A stretch of 64,000 bases of DNA from Cycas panzhihuaensis (lineage: Eukaryota > Cycadophyta): the NCBI GenBank assembly GCA_023213395.1, contig CM041465.1, forward strand, positions 191,091,741-191,155,740, read 5' to 3'. A program made the translations under genes and the position numbers. How positions within the stretch are numbered: position 1 is the stretch's first letter; each line of letters starts with the position of its first letter. Below the pieces are notes generated by a model that did not search any database, was not told the DNA's origin, and worked only from the letters and a program-made list of their open reading frames with translations. Below are positions 35,640 to 46,130 of the stretch, in pieces.

Positions 35640-36700
35640 AGTGGAACTTTAATGGTAATAGCTTTAAGTTTCCAAGTTAATTATTTAGTTGTAAAGCTTT
35701 TGTTAAATAACTTAAACAAAATACTTACTATATACATACTTAATATAAGTCACATCAAGTTAAGTGGACCTGATAACTTTTAAGAATGGATGAAATAAGC
35801 AAAGAATTTACTCATAATAAATGAACTTTAAGGATATGTCTTTGGAAGAATTCCAAAACCTACACCAACTCAAAGCACAGTGAATGGGAATGTTATAATT
35901 CATGTTGATCTAGTTCTTATTACTACATGGAAAGTAAAAGTTGATTTTGCTTTGACTTTTATTTATATAATATTATTAATACTATAGATAAAAATATCGT
36001 GAATGCTATTGCATCTAAAGATGCATGAGATACTTTGTTATTGTTATATGAAAGGTGAGTTAATGCTTATCTTATAATGTCTAAAGCAAAATTGTATACT
36101 GTTAAATGTAGTGAGACAATAACAACCTTCTTATCTTCTATCAAGGAAATAAATAATCAGTTGATAGATTTGGAGAAAGTTACATTTAATAAAGGCATTA
36201 TTATTATTATTATTATTATTTATACTTTACCGAGGGAGTACAGTGGCTTCATCTCTTCGATTACAAGAGGAGGCACATTTGGCACTATAACATTCAATCA
36301 ACTAAAATATCTTTTACTACAAGAAGAGTAAATCTATGCTCGAAAAGATAAAGGGACCACTTCAAGAGCATTCACTGCTAAGTTTAAAGGCAAACAACTA
36401 ATGGATCCTAAGCAAAACTTGTATAAACAATTTGGAAACCTCAATATTGGCACTTCAAAGGCCAAAAGTATTATTTGTTATTATTGTGGTAAGATGGGAT
36501 ACATCCTATTAGATTATAAGAAAAAGGTAATTTGATATGCAATAATAATAACAACCACCACAATTGTAGTCGAGATAAAAATAATAATGAAGATCACAAT
36601 AGTAATAACATCCCCTACATAGACCAAATCAAGGTGCATTTTAAAGAGGTCAATGAGGAAATGGGGCATTCAAAGGTAGTTATCAAAGCTACTCAAACTA
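35640..36700 (+). pseudogene. Copia-F gag
   Basis: Begins near the ATG at 35640. KLSGPDNF (about 35758-35781), then after a stop EWMK and AKNLLI, is the copia gag opening; the duplication breakpoint falls right behind it. The open frame 36077-36331 holds the UBN2-type helices (FLSSIKEINNQLIDLEKV, ITRGGTFGTITFNQL). An ATT microsatellite encodes eight consecutive Ile (36197-36222). The zinc knuckle CYYCGKMGYILLDY (about 36476-36518) has lost His and the last Cys to Tyr. Confidence 0.8.
36197..36222 (+). repeat. (ATT)n microsatellite inside Copia-F gag
   Basis: About eight ATT units in frame, read as poly-Ile within the gag helical domain, an expansion inside coding sequence. Confidence 0.9.
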
Positions 36701-37334
36701 ATATGCTAATGAAAAGTTATTTTATGCATATCAAAACAATACTTGGATTGTTAACTCAGGAGCATCCCATCATATGACTAGAGATATGAATTTTCTATAT
36801 GATATTGGTGAAAGTAAGGCATAAACTAATACCTTTATTAATAATCAAACTGTATAAATATCTTGTATGGGAAAATTTACCTCCTTCCACACTTCAAACA
36901 ACATTGTTTCAACATTTCCCAGTTGTGATGCATTCTTGATGCCTTCAGTGCCCAAAAATTTATTATCTATTAGCCAACTTAGTAAGCAACAGATGAATAT
37001 ATTGTTTAAAAATAAAAATTTTACAATCTGTGATGAAAATAATTAAGTAGTTTCCATTGATCATGAAGACCATAGACTATATAAATTAGATGCATGTAAT
37101 GTAACACTTGATACTTCATCAGCTTATCTCACTCTATCTTTGACTAAGGAGAAATTATGGCATAATAAGCTAGGAAATTTAAACTTAAAGAGAATTAAAT
37201 TAATGTTCTAAAAAAACATGGTATTTATCCTTCTAAAAAACTCAACTTTACCAAACCATTTGGTAAAACAAAAAAATATATATTTTAGAGATATTCTTGG
37301 GATAAAACTTAACATTATAAATATTAAGATAGGG
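36701..37334 (+). pseudogene. Copia-F protease, GAG-pre-integrase start and RNase H tail
   Basis: The protease active site reads TWIVNSGASHHMTRDM (about 36729-36776): the catalytic Asp is Asn, a single G-to-A change, so the protease is dead. PKNLLSISQL and the KLWHNKLGNLNLKRIK zinc module follow. At about 37240-37260 the sequence passes abruptly to a RNase H C-terminus (FRDILGIKLNI). The last bases, AAGATAGGG, act as polypurine-like tract before the 3' LTR. Confidence 0.78.
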
Positions 37335-37804
37335 TGTTAGAACCTTTATGTTTTAATGTTAAATTATGTATTATATAAAGTGTCTTTACCACTTAATTTG
37401 ATAAAGTACACACACATTTCTCTAGTATGTGTGATGTTATAACTTAAGGGTTGATGAAGCCTTTACCTTTGTACTTATACATTTACATATTTGTATATAT
37501 AAGGGACAAGTGTCCTTTATAAAAAGAGTTTGTGTGTATGTTTGACAAGTGTCAAGCATGCAATACCCTAAAAGGCCTCTTCCTCTTCTATATATTAACA
37601 TCATTTTTTCTTATAGAGAGAGAGAGATCTTATGTAATATTACACTATTTATTCGAATACAAGTCAATCTTAATTTGGAGCTAGGATAAATTACTACTCC
37701 TCCATTACTAGTGCACATATTTGCTTACTTATTTATTACTATTATTTAATGCTAATAATCAAATCCTTGCTCTTTATTCTCCTTATTAGATTTATTTGCT
37801 ATTA
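37335..37804 (+). repeat. Copia-F 3' LTR
   Basis: 470 bp, TGTTAGAACC at the start, homologous to 33329-33812 over its whole length. Followed by ATTTA. Confidence 0.88.
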
Positions 37805-37809
37805 ATTTA

Positions 37810-38110
37810 TTATGTTTATCATAGCCAAGAGGTTACTCTAGATATACCTCCTATGTGAGATTGCCATTTAGAAATACATTTTCAATATCTATATGATATA
37901 TATGCCATTTGCATTGGGCTACTAAGTCCATTACAAGTCTAATGGTATTCATTTTTGTAATTGATGGAAGAGTTTCATCATAATAAATGCCTTCTTTTTG
38001 TTTAAATCTTTTTACTACTAGTCAAGCTTTGTTTTGCTTGATTAAACCATCATACTAGAATTTGATTTTATAGATCCATTTATAGATAATATTATTATTT
38101 CAAAGAAAAT
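37810..38110 (-). pseudogene. Copia-E reverse transcriptase, N-terminal part
   Basis: Minus strand from 38110: YKWIYKIKF, VVKRFKQKEGIYYDETL, then IYHIDIENVFLNGNL and the GYDKHNK block at 37825-37810, which is cut by Copia-F and continued at 33323. Standard copia RT fingers and palm start. Confidence 0.83.
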
Positions 38111-39000
38111 TGCATATGAATCTAATGGTCCTATTGAAAATGATTCTATGAATCTAATGGTACCAATAAATCACAATTTGAATAATGCAAAGATATGGAC
38201 CTCCTTATGGAGCCTAACAGGAGCAGGGTAGGCAAAAATTGCATAAAAATACTAATTATCCTTTAGAAAAAGTTGAACAAAGGATCAAATATTATTTATG
38301 AAGTAATCAATGTTCTTCCAATTGAAAATTTTTGAAAAATATATTTAAAAAAGATGTAAAAAAATAGTAGATTTAGGCCAATAGGATACCTCAATTTTGA
38401 CTGATTTGAAATATAAGAAAAATGTGTCAAAATATATAGAAAAATATGTCAAAATGAAGAGAAATGAGTCAGCTTCCCAATGAAGGCGTGAGAATTAATC
38501 GATAAAAATGTAAAAGTTATAGTGAAAAATGTAACAAATGTCTTTATGGAGAATATTATAAAACAGGCAAAAACCAACTAAATTCCTTATTTCAGTGATT
38601 AAAACATTAGTGAAGATGAACTCAAAAAATTGAAGTAAAAAATGAGTATTAAATTCTATACGATGTAGATCACTATAGAGAAAATTTGGGCACAAAAAAG
38701 TTTACCAGAAATAAATGACAGCCAGTTCTAAAACTGATTTTATTAAAAATGTGAAAATTACTAAAATTTTGAAAGACTAATGTTAAAATGGTCGAAACAA
38801 GTCAAATTGGCACCGAATTGGTCTTATGACCAGTCGAAATCGGTGTACAAAAAATTTCTGATCTATTGGCGTAGGTTTAAATGCGAAACCGATGAGCCAG
38901 CGAGATGTTATGGCCACAAAAGCATCAATAACTCTGTGAAAAATAAAATTTTGAAAAAAATAAAGTTTAAAATTAAAAACACTTCTTAAAAGACATGTCT
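38111..39000. other. Unassigned sequence inside Copia-E
   Basis: AT-rich. The part beside 38111 should belong to Copia-E but carries no clear integrase motif. From about 38300 the sequence resembles neither neighbour and may be the 3' portion of Copia-G. No supported gene. Confidence 0.4.
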
Positions 39001-39012
39001 GAAGATGGACTG

Positions 39013-39067
39013 AGCTAGGATCGAACCCAAGACCAGTCAGAAACTAACGACCTCCGATGCCAGGAGG
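39013..39067 (-). other. tRNA-like stem and B-box sequence
   Basis: On the minus strand, CCTCC-TGGCATC-GGAGG (39067-39051) forms a perfect 5-bp stem with a 7-base loop like an anticodon arm. Downstream, TGGGTTCGATCCT (39029-39017) is a near-consensus RNA polymerase III B-box/T-arm. The spacing is too long for a standard tRNA and no acceptor stem is seen, so this is at most a tRNA relic or a SINE head, not a tRNA gene. Confidence 0.4.
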
Positions 39068-39394
39068 GTGAACATGCTCATCGAAAACAAAAGATAAAAA
39101 TTTAAAACAAGTTCAAACTTGGATTTGAAAAGACTATTAATTAAGTTCAAATTTTTTTTTTAAAACCTTAATAGAATGATGCACAGCAAAGAAAATATAC
39201 AGTGATTGAATGACGGAAAATGCTAAATTCTAAGTCAATAAATACAATAAATAATGAAATCGCCAATAGGCAAAACCAAGTCAATAAATGTAGATATCGA
39301 AGGCGAACGCTATACGCAAGTCCAAACAGATATCAATCGCAAATATCAAAGACGGATGCAATAAATGATAACGGACAATGACGCAGGACTGAAT

Positions 39395-39520
39395 TTCTGC
39401 TGATAAATAATATCAAATACGGAAAACGGAAAGTAAGACGGATGCAATACAAGACAAAATTTCTGCAGATAAATAATATCAAAAATCTCAAGTATACACG
39501 GAAAACGGAAAGCAATATAT
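39395..39520. repeat. Imperfect repeat pair in Copia-G leader
   Basis: AATTTCTGC(T/A)GATAAATAATATCAAA, followed by GGAAAACGGAAAG, occurs twice (about 39390-39433 and 39459-39511), with an ACGGATGCAATA unit between them and upstream. Confidence 0.7.
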
Positions 39521-40530
39521 GCATACGGTCCAAAGGGCCACAAAGGCGATATAATGAATATAAGCACAAAGGCGATACAATGCGATATAATGAATATAAT
39601 TAATACAAGGCGATTTATAATCAATAGCGATATGGCATCAACACGGAACGTGTATTAAAGCGAACGGATCAAACGAATTGTGTATTAACGGAAACGGATC
39701 AAACGGACTAAGCAGATCTGGGATGAACGGATCAATGATCTGGGCCAAGTCAAACGGGATGGAGCGCAGAGGGCGAGGAGACACGGACTGTGTATTAAAG
39801 TGGATCAACAGACAGGCGCTAGGCAGGCGACCCAGGCAGAGTCACGAGCGACGCAGGCCCAAACGGGAGGCCAGAGAGGTAGAGCGTACAAGGGTAATGA
39901 TGCCTGGCGAACCGGAAGCGGGAGCCTGAAGACAGAGAGGCACGATGCAGGCACATGGAGAAACGGGAGGCTAGAGAGGCGGCGGTGATGCATAGATAGA
40001 AGCAGAAGCTAGACACGCCAATGCACACAAAGACAGAGAGTGCGAGCAGTTGCAAGGCGCATAGGACAAGAGAGAGCTCAAATATAATATTGAAATAGGA
40101 GTGGTGCAAAGAGCATAACAATGCAAATAATGAATAATATGAATGACAGAGCTAATATATGAAAATCAGACAATGAGTAATATAATGGCAGGGTCAATAT
40201 ATAAAAACTGGACAACGTAGAGAGTGCATAAACCACACATCTATGGAGCATATAAGACAATAAAGTATATATTGAAGATCAAAAGAACGAAGCAAAAATA
40301 TATATATCAAACAAAGTTTATTTATTTGGAAATCAAAGGAACAAAGAACCTGGTTCCCGTATGGTTGTACAAACTTCTGAGCGGGAGAACTTCCTTCATG
40401 GTGGATGAAATTCTGATCCGTCTTCTCCAGCGAATAGGTGAGCTCGCCAGAATCTCAACGGCGATCATATAGATACGTTTCGCCAGATGTTTGAGCAACT
40501 AAAACCAGAAAATAGACAATAGTATCACCG

Positions 40531-40544
40531 TGGCTCTGATACCA
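40531..40544 (-). other. Copia-G primer binding site
   Basis: Minus strand TGGTATCAGAGCCA, full match to the initiator tRNA-Met complement, two bases inside the LTR end. Confidence 0.9.
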
Positions 40545-40546
40545 AA

Positions 40547-40881
40547 TGATGGAGCCGGAGGAGCAGAGCAGGACATCACGACGTTCTCATCTTGAGTACA
40601 ACGGTAATTTCCAATAGAATGGCGGTGTTAATAAACACTAGGGAGGTATTCCCAACCCTTAAATAGAGAATTCGGGGAGGCGTCGGGCGCCATCACCCTA
40701 GCTGCACAACAATTTAGGTCAGTTTAAAAAAATATTAAAATAAATAACGGTGATACGTACCTCAAATGAGTAGTCAGTCCGGGCGGCTGATGAACAGCTC
40801 AAGGTGCCCTAGGGGCCCTCAAAGGTGACTTTGAGGGGCCCTAAGCACTCTGGTGCACGTACATTGGGATTATTCCCAACA
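40547..40881 (-). repeat. Copia-G 5' LTR
   Basis: 335 bp with TG...CA ends defined by the primer site on one side and TGTTGGGAATAATCCCAA on the other. No second copy in the window. CG-rich around a CTATTTAAGGG box (about 40670) that could be the TATA element. Confidence 0.75.
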
Positions 40882-42346
40882 CTTTAGTGTCAAATCTTAC
40901 ATGCAAGCTTTTATGGGCCCATATACAATAAATTACCCATAACTTTAACTCAAAAAAATACACTTGTGAGCAAATTAAAAGATAGCTTCAAAATAGGCTT
41001 CAAACAACCTTTTAAAACAAGCCTTGTAATAACATCAATCAACCTCTAAAAGACCTTAAAAATATCATGAAATGGCCCCAAAATTTCTTCAAAACATGGC
41101 AATAAACTTGTTCTTAAAAATCTACATCTTTATACTTGAAAACAACCCCCAATAAACTTGAAAATTTTCTTTAAAAGTGACATTTTTGACAAGTCAAAAC
41201 AAGCACTAAAATAGGTTCCTATAACAATAAGAAAGACTCTAAAATAATGAATGCATAAGCTCAAAAAACAATCCTCAAGGATTTGAATCTTAGGATGTGA
41301 TACCATATTAGAATTGGAATTTAAAGCTTTGATACAACTATATTAGAAATAAGGTGTAAAGTTATGATAATGAATAAAGAGTGATAAGTAAAGAATATAT
41401 CAATAAGCATAATAATGATAAAGTATATACAAATGAATACAAAGAATGGAAAAGAATGGCCAAACTTTAAATTATGCAAATATGATATACATACTTATAA
41501 TACAACTCACCACATGTGTAATAACCCTCAATGGTCAACTATTGCATGTTATCATACATTTCTATATGGCACATAACTCAAGGTAACCATGAATATAACA
41601 TACAAAAAATAAAAGAGAAAGTATAAATGAAGTTAATCATGTAATTAGATATTATATCCAATAATCTTCTAGATTGCTTTTATAGATATGATACAATGAT
41701 TTTATAGCTTGCAAGAGATAAAATCTATCAAACATGAATATCTAAAATCTCATGAGAGCCATCAAGGTCACACATAGATCTTTAGGAAGGAATATAGCCA
41801 TAACATCAATAATAGGAGCTGCCACTTATCAAATAAAGTCATAATTATTATGAAAACCATGTGAGGGATAACTACTAGTTCAATTAGAATGTAGGAGGAT
41901 AATAATAAGTGTCCAACAATGTGTAGAATATATGGAGTATGCCTAATTCAGAGGAATGATGCCCAACAAGGGTTTTATCTGTTTACATTAGTGTTTAAGT
42001 AAAGCACATAACCACTTCAAAGAGCAAGAAGTAATTGCCTCTTTAACAAAGAGTAAGCAACTAAATTTCCTTTATCTGGAAGTCTTGCAACTAACAAATA
42101 AAGACTAATAAGCATACAAACACTATTCTCCTTTCTCCTATAGATTAAAATATATAAATATATTTTATTTTTTAATATTAAACTTTAAAAAATAAAGAGA
42201 TTTTTTTTAATACTCTAAGAGTTGAAAGCACAACAACCTTCTTTCAATCTCCTTTACATGGTGAAGGTTGTTACCAAAGAATTACAATAAAGAGTTGGCC
42301 TTCAAATATGAAATGAAACCATAACCTAGATACTTTGATACTAAAA
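40882..42346 (-). other. Copia-E leader region
   Basis: AT-rich, no coding motif. The minus-strand primer site of Copia-E (42343-42331) lies at its upper end. A second primer-like TGGTATCACA occurs at 41304-41295 on the minus strand, but no LTR could be delimited beside it. Confidence 0.5.
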
Positions 42347-42765
42347 TGACAAAGTAGATCAAGAGGGGATAATAAAGGATAAGCTAAACAACATTTGCAC
42401 CCATAATAATTTAGATCACAAGCACATAAACATACTAAACTATAGAGGAGAAGGAATTAATCTAATCTCTAAAATAATTTAGATAAAACTTAGTAGTATA
42501 ATAATACACTCATCTCTCAAACTCTATCAATACAAGAGATAATGGTTTCTATTTATAGGTGAGAGAGCTCCCCTCAAGGCTACTACATTATTATCAAATG
42601 TCGATTATGTATACATTTATATAAACCTACCAAATGAGTGGGAAGAGGGTCATGGACCCTTAAGTTACAACATGTTACAATACTAAGAAAAGTACATACT
42701 TATATATTAAGTATAAAATGTATAATTAATCCATAATTTAATAATAAAACATAAAGGTTTTAATA
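42347..42765 (-). repeat. Copia-E 5' LTR
   Basis: 419 bp, aligned end to end with 26626-27044. Minus-strand TATA box at 42558-42549 corresponds to the one in the 3' copies. Bounded outside by ACTAT (42766-42770). Confidence 0.9.
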
Positions 42766-42796
42766 ACTATATGGTATAGACTAGTATAAAATTACT

Positions 42797-42804
<8 letters not shown>

Positions 42805-42850
<46 letters not shown>
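42805..42850 (+). repeat. (TG)23 microsatellite
   Basis: Uninterrupted dinucleotide run just outside Copia-E, in the host element sequence that resumes at 42771. Confidence 0.95.
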
Positions 42851-42854
<4 letters not shown>

Positions 42855-45470
42855 AGATGCTTGTTTGTACAAACTTACTCTTTGATTTGTTGGGCCAATT
42901 ACTTTATAATGACTAAAATGACTAGTCTAAAGGAATAAGGCTTTTCAACCAACTCTTGATAAGGAGTCCTTATCTAGTTATGGATAATTTTTTTTTAAAC
43001 TAAGGAGATTATGCTAACATAGGGATTACAATTACTTGCATGAATGTAAAAGAAATAGGTCTAAATTTACTCAAGAAAAACCAAATTATCAATAAATCAA
43101 ACCTACATATAGAAGCTAACATGTACTTTTAGCTTGCATGAATATAACATAAAACCACACATGCAAATAATTAAACTATATGATATACAAACATGTAGTC
43201 TATTTACTTTTTGGTTTTTTATGTTTTCCTTCTTAAGTGCCCTATGATAAATAAGAGAAACACAAGAGACAAGAGAGATCTAGGTACCTAAATTATACTT
43301 ATATTTATCCGATTATTTACTCTTTCTTTTCATTTTCCATCCATTCAAGTGTACTCAATATAAGACAAAAGAGTAAAGAAATAAGTAATTATATAATTAT
43401 AAGTTCAAGCCCAAGACTCATTAGATCAAACCTTTTAAAATCTATCATTTTCTTATGTACCTAAGTAAAATAGGAAAGGAAAGCAAAGTAAGTAGTTAAT
43501 GATTAAGAGATATATATTTACTTTGTTTTCTTTTTTCCTTTTTACCTTTTGTAAAATCTTCAAACTAAGAAAAAAAAAAGATAATTAAGGCAATTATGAG
43601 AAGAGTCATATACCTTATAATAAATTCTAGAACCTAAATTATTCCATTCACTTTGAATCTCTCTTTGTGTTGAAGTGATACTCATTAACAAAGGAAACAC
43701 AACATAGATATTATGATAATTCATTCAAAAGAAATATATCTCACATACAAGTTTATAAATATATCAGGATAATCTCAACAAGCATATAACTTGAAGTAAA
43801 CATTGTATGCAAAAGAGAGACACTATCTTATTTGATGACCCATTCTTGTTTTTTATTTCACTTCCTCTCAAAAGTTTGGCATGTAATATTCCAACCCTTA
43901 ATAGAGCCAAATTTGTTGAGATTCATGTGAAAATATAAATAAGAAAAGATGTAATTAATTAAGAAAGTATTATAACTAAGAATTGAAACAAATTCAATCC
44001 TTGAAAATATCCTTTTAACAATCCAATAAACTTGATACAAACTTATAAATCAAATCTAATTTTATTGTGAGACTTATCACTAAGAGAAATCTAATAAACT
44101 TGCTCAATTTCGAAAACAATGAAAACTAAAATTAAAAAAGGTTTTATGTTTCAATATTTTTCTTAATTAAACTTGAAAAACAAACCATGTATCAACAAAA
44201 ACCGTTAACTAATCAAAGTGAAATTACCTCAAAGATGAAAAAAACTAGTAGTGTATGCCTAAGTGCCATGCTTTTTCTCAACACTCCACCATCAAGACTA
44301 AAGAGCCATCAAAATGACATGAAAGTTGATAGAGGTATTGATAAAGAGGATATTAGCCACAAATAAAACTAGTAAAAACTATAAAAGATTAATCTTAATA
44401 AATGAGTGAGAGATTAGACCTAAGAACTGAGAAGGAGATAAGGTGAATTTGGCCCATTATTCCTTTCAATGGGACTAATACATTTTCAATGAGATAAATC
44501 CCTAATTAGATCTAGAATAGTAAGGGAAATACAAGCAAGATCTCACAGAAATTTGGCAAGATTTTTAGCATAAACTTTACTTTTGAGGGAAAATCATAGA
44601 AGAATTCTCAAAATTACTCTTCAAAAGACTCTATTTTTGCACCCAACCTTGCAAAGTCATTAGGATTTATTAAGATTGAAGAATAATCAAAATCATAAAT
44701 CATGTCATGGTTTTTAGCCATGAATTAATTGATTTCCACTAACAAAATCTTTACATGGATAGGATCTGGAAGGTTAGGAGGAAGTTGGGGTAGGTAAAAC
44801 AATGCATTACTTTTATTCTACATGGTTATAATTAAGAAAATTATAAAAATTAACATTTTTCTATTAAATTTTATGAATAACATATTTTCCTTAATAAAAA
44901 CATAATGGTCATGTTTTATTAAGACATATTTTTTAACTAAGTAAAAATCTGATTTATAAAAGAGGATAAAAGATAGAAAATTTGATCACAACAAAAAAAA
45001 AACATTTATCAAGGATACTAAGTCTAGAAACATTCTAACTAGGCCAAAATCACTACAATTTAAGGCTAAAAGGAGTTAAAATATGTTAAAAAATTAACAA
45101 AAACTAGAGAAACAATAAATTAAAAAATGAAACAATAAGAAGAGTGCTTGGACAAGATAGTCTTTATGTTGAGTAGAAAGCATAAAATGCACTATAGTCT
45201 CAGGCATCGACAAAATATAATCATCATTGTATATAATTAATCATTTAATCATCATATCATAGTCCAAAAATGACATAATAAAAGGTCAAGCACACATGCA
45301 ATGATGAGTAGACCATGAAATAATGAATCAAAAAAAGTAATCATTAATTCTAAAACATATCAAACAAACATTAAAATACACATATGAGAGGCAAACATTA
45401 AATAATCTATGATAAGCAATGTGATTATAAATCTAGTCAAGCCAAAGGGCTTGATTATGGTGAAATAATT
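42851..45470 (-). repeat. Possible gypsy 3' LTR and unassigned AT-rich sequence
   Basis: No coding motif. A minus-strand polypurine-like tract at 45480-45471 suggests that an LTR of the minus-strand gypsy element starts there and runs toward lower coordinates. The lower edge cannot be placed. Similarity to the corresponding place at 63380 is visible over roughly 100 bases around the tract only. Confidence 0.3.
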
Positions 45471-45753
45471 ACCCCCTTATCATCAAAAGCTTCTACTTTA
45501 AAGTAAAAGTAAGATGGTGAATGGTGGGAACTTGAAATAAGGATTTTCTTTTGATATCAAAATGAAAGTGAAAGTTAAATGATAGAATTATATGTGATTT
45601 GGTAATAAATGGGAACTAATATATTAGGTACAAATCCTAAGAAAATTGGAAAAGACCACTTTCGAACTACATCTATACTATATTATAAAATCTAATTCTT
45701 AATGAGACTAGATTCCCTAATGAATTAATGGGGCTTTAGAAAGAGGATGGTTG

Positions 45754-46130
45754 TTATAGTTTAGCCTCATTAGCAATGCTTTAGTAGGGTTAGTCACCAT
45801 AGTTTCTTTCTCATCCGTGACCATTTTGTGCCCTTAAATAAATAGGAAAGTAGGGTTTCAAAGGAAAAGTCCCATCAAAAGAACACAATGCGGAAAGAAT
45901 ACCATAGTTTAAGCTTATTAATAGGTGAAATTTTGAAGTTAAGGACTATCATTATTTAGTCTCATTAGTAGGTGACTATTTAAAGCAAAAATAATTTAGT
46001 GTGTGGTAAACACTGTCATAGTTTAAGCTCTTCAGTAGATGACTTTTTAGAGCAAAAAGAATTAGTGTATATGGTAAAGACTAACGTAGTTTAGGCTCTT
46101 TAATAGATGATCTTTTAGAGTGAAAAAAAA
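45754..46130. repeat. About 67-bp degenerate tandem repeat
   Basis: A unit with core ATAGTTTARGCTC, then AGTAGRTGACT, then TTAGAGCAAAAA and GTGTATGGTAAA, recurs at about 45755, 45903, 45952, 46014 and 46086. It sits a few hundred bases from a polypurine-like tract, where Tat-lineage gypsy elements typically carry tandem repeats. Confidence 0.7.

Larger units (their letters stand above)
30592..35784 (+). repeat. Tandem duplication, copy 2 (5193 bp)
   Basis: Second unit. Its left end is the novel junction at 30591/30592. Its right end passes without break into the rest of Copia-F, so this copy holds the original right-hand context, whereas copy 1 holds the original left-hand context. Confidence 0.95.
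33329..37804 (+). mobile_element. Copia-F: pol-deleted Ty1/copia element inserted in Copia-E reverse transcriptase
   Basis: LTRs 33329-33812 and 37335-37804, primer site 33816-33825, target duplication ATTTA at 33324-33328 and 37805-37809. Removing the element and one ATTTA joins the two parts of the Copia-E reverse transcriptase in one frame apart from a single stop. The internal region holds gag, protease and the start of GAG-pre-integrase, then jumps to the last residues of RNase H. Integrase and reverse transcriptase are thus deleted, which leaves a non-autonomous, gag-type derivative. Confidence 0.9.
39000..40881 (-). mobile_element. Copia-G: CpG-richer LTR retrotransposon fragment (5' LTR, primer site, leader)
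   Basis: A minus-strand LTR (40881-40547) begins TGTTGGGAATAATCCCAA and ends CCATCA. It is followed on the minus strand by the primer site TGGTATCAGAGCCA (40544-40531) and about 1.5 kb of leader. Base composition differs sharply from all neighbours: many intact CG dinucleotides and GC-rich stretches (39680-40050 and 40550-40860). A partner 3' LTR was not found, so the element is truncated or its other end lies in unrecognised sequence. The several short open frames here overlap on both strands and have no known domain. Confidence 0.72.
31826..42765 (-). mobile_element. Copia-E: minus-strand Ty1/copia element, host of Copia-F and Copia-G
   Basis: 3' LTR 31826-32236 (also duplicated at 26626-27044) and 5' LTR 42347-42765 lie in the same orientation. 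Target duplication ACTAT stands at 31821-31825 and 42766-42770. A decayed primer site TAGTATCAAAG (minus strand, 42343-42331) sits next to the 5' LTR and a polypurine tract next to the 3' LTR. RNase H and most of RT are present, split by Copia-F at 33324-37809. Gag, protease and integrase were not found; that space holds Copia-G and leader-like sequence. Confidence 0.88.

Noticed and set aside
39013-39067. Functional tRNA gene
   Set aside because: No acceptor or D stem and the distance from anticodon-like arm to T-arm is wrong; kept only as a tRNA-like relic.
39333-40472. Several 60-100 codon frames on both strands
   Set aside because: They overlap each other in a GC-richer LTR-element leader with repeats and show no conserved motif.
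41295-41312. Primer-site-like TGGTATCACA on the minus strand, suggesting another LTR element
   Set aside because: No LTR end, second LTR or target duplication could be placed around it; too short alone.
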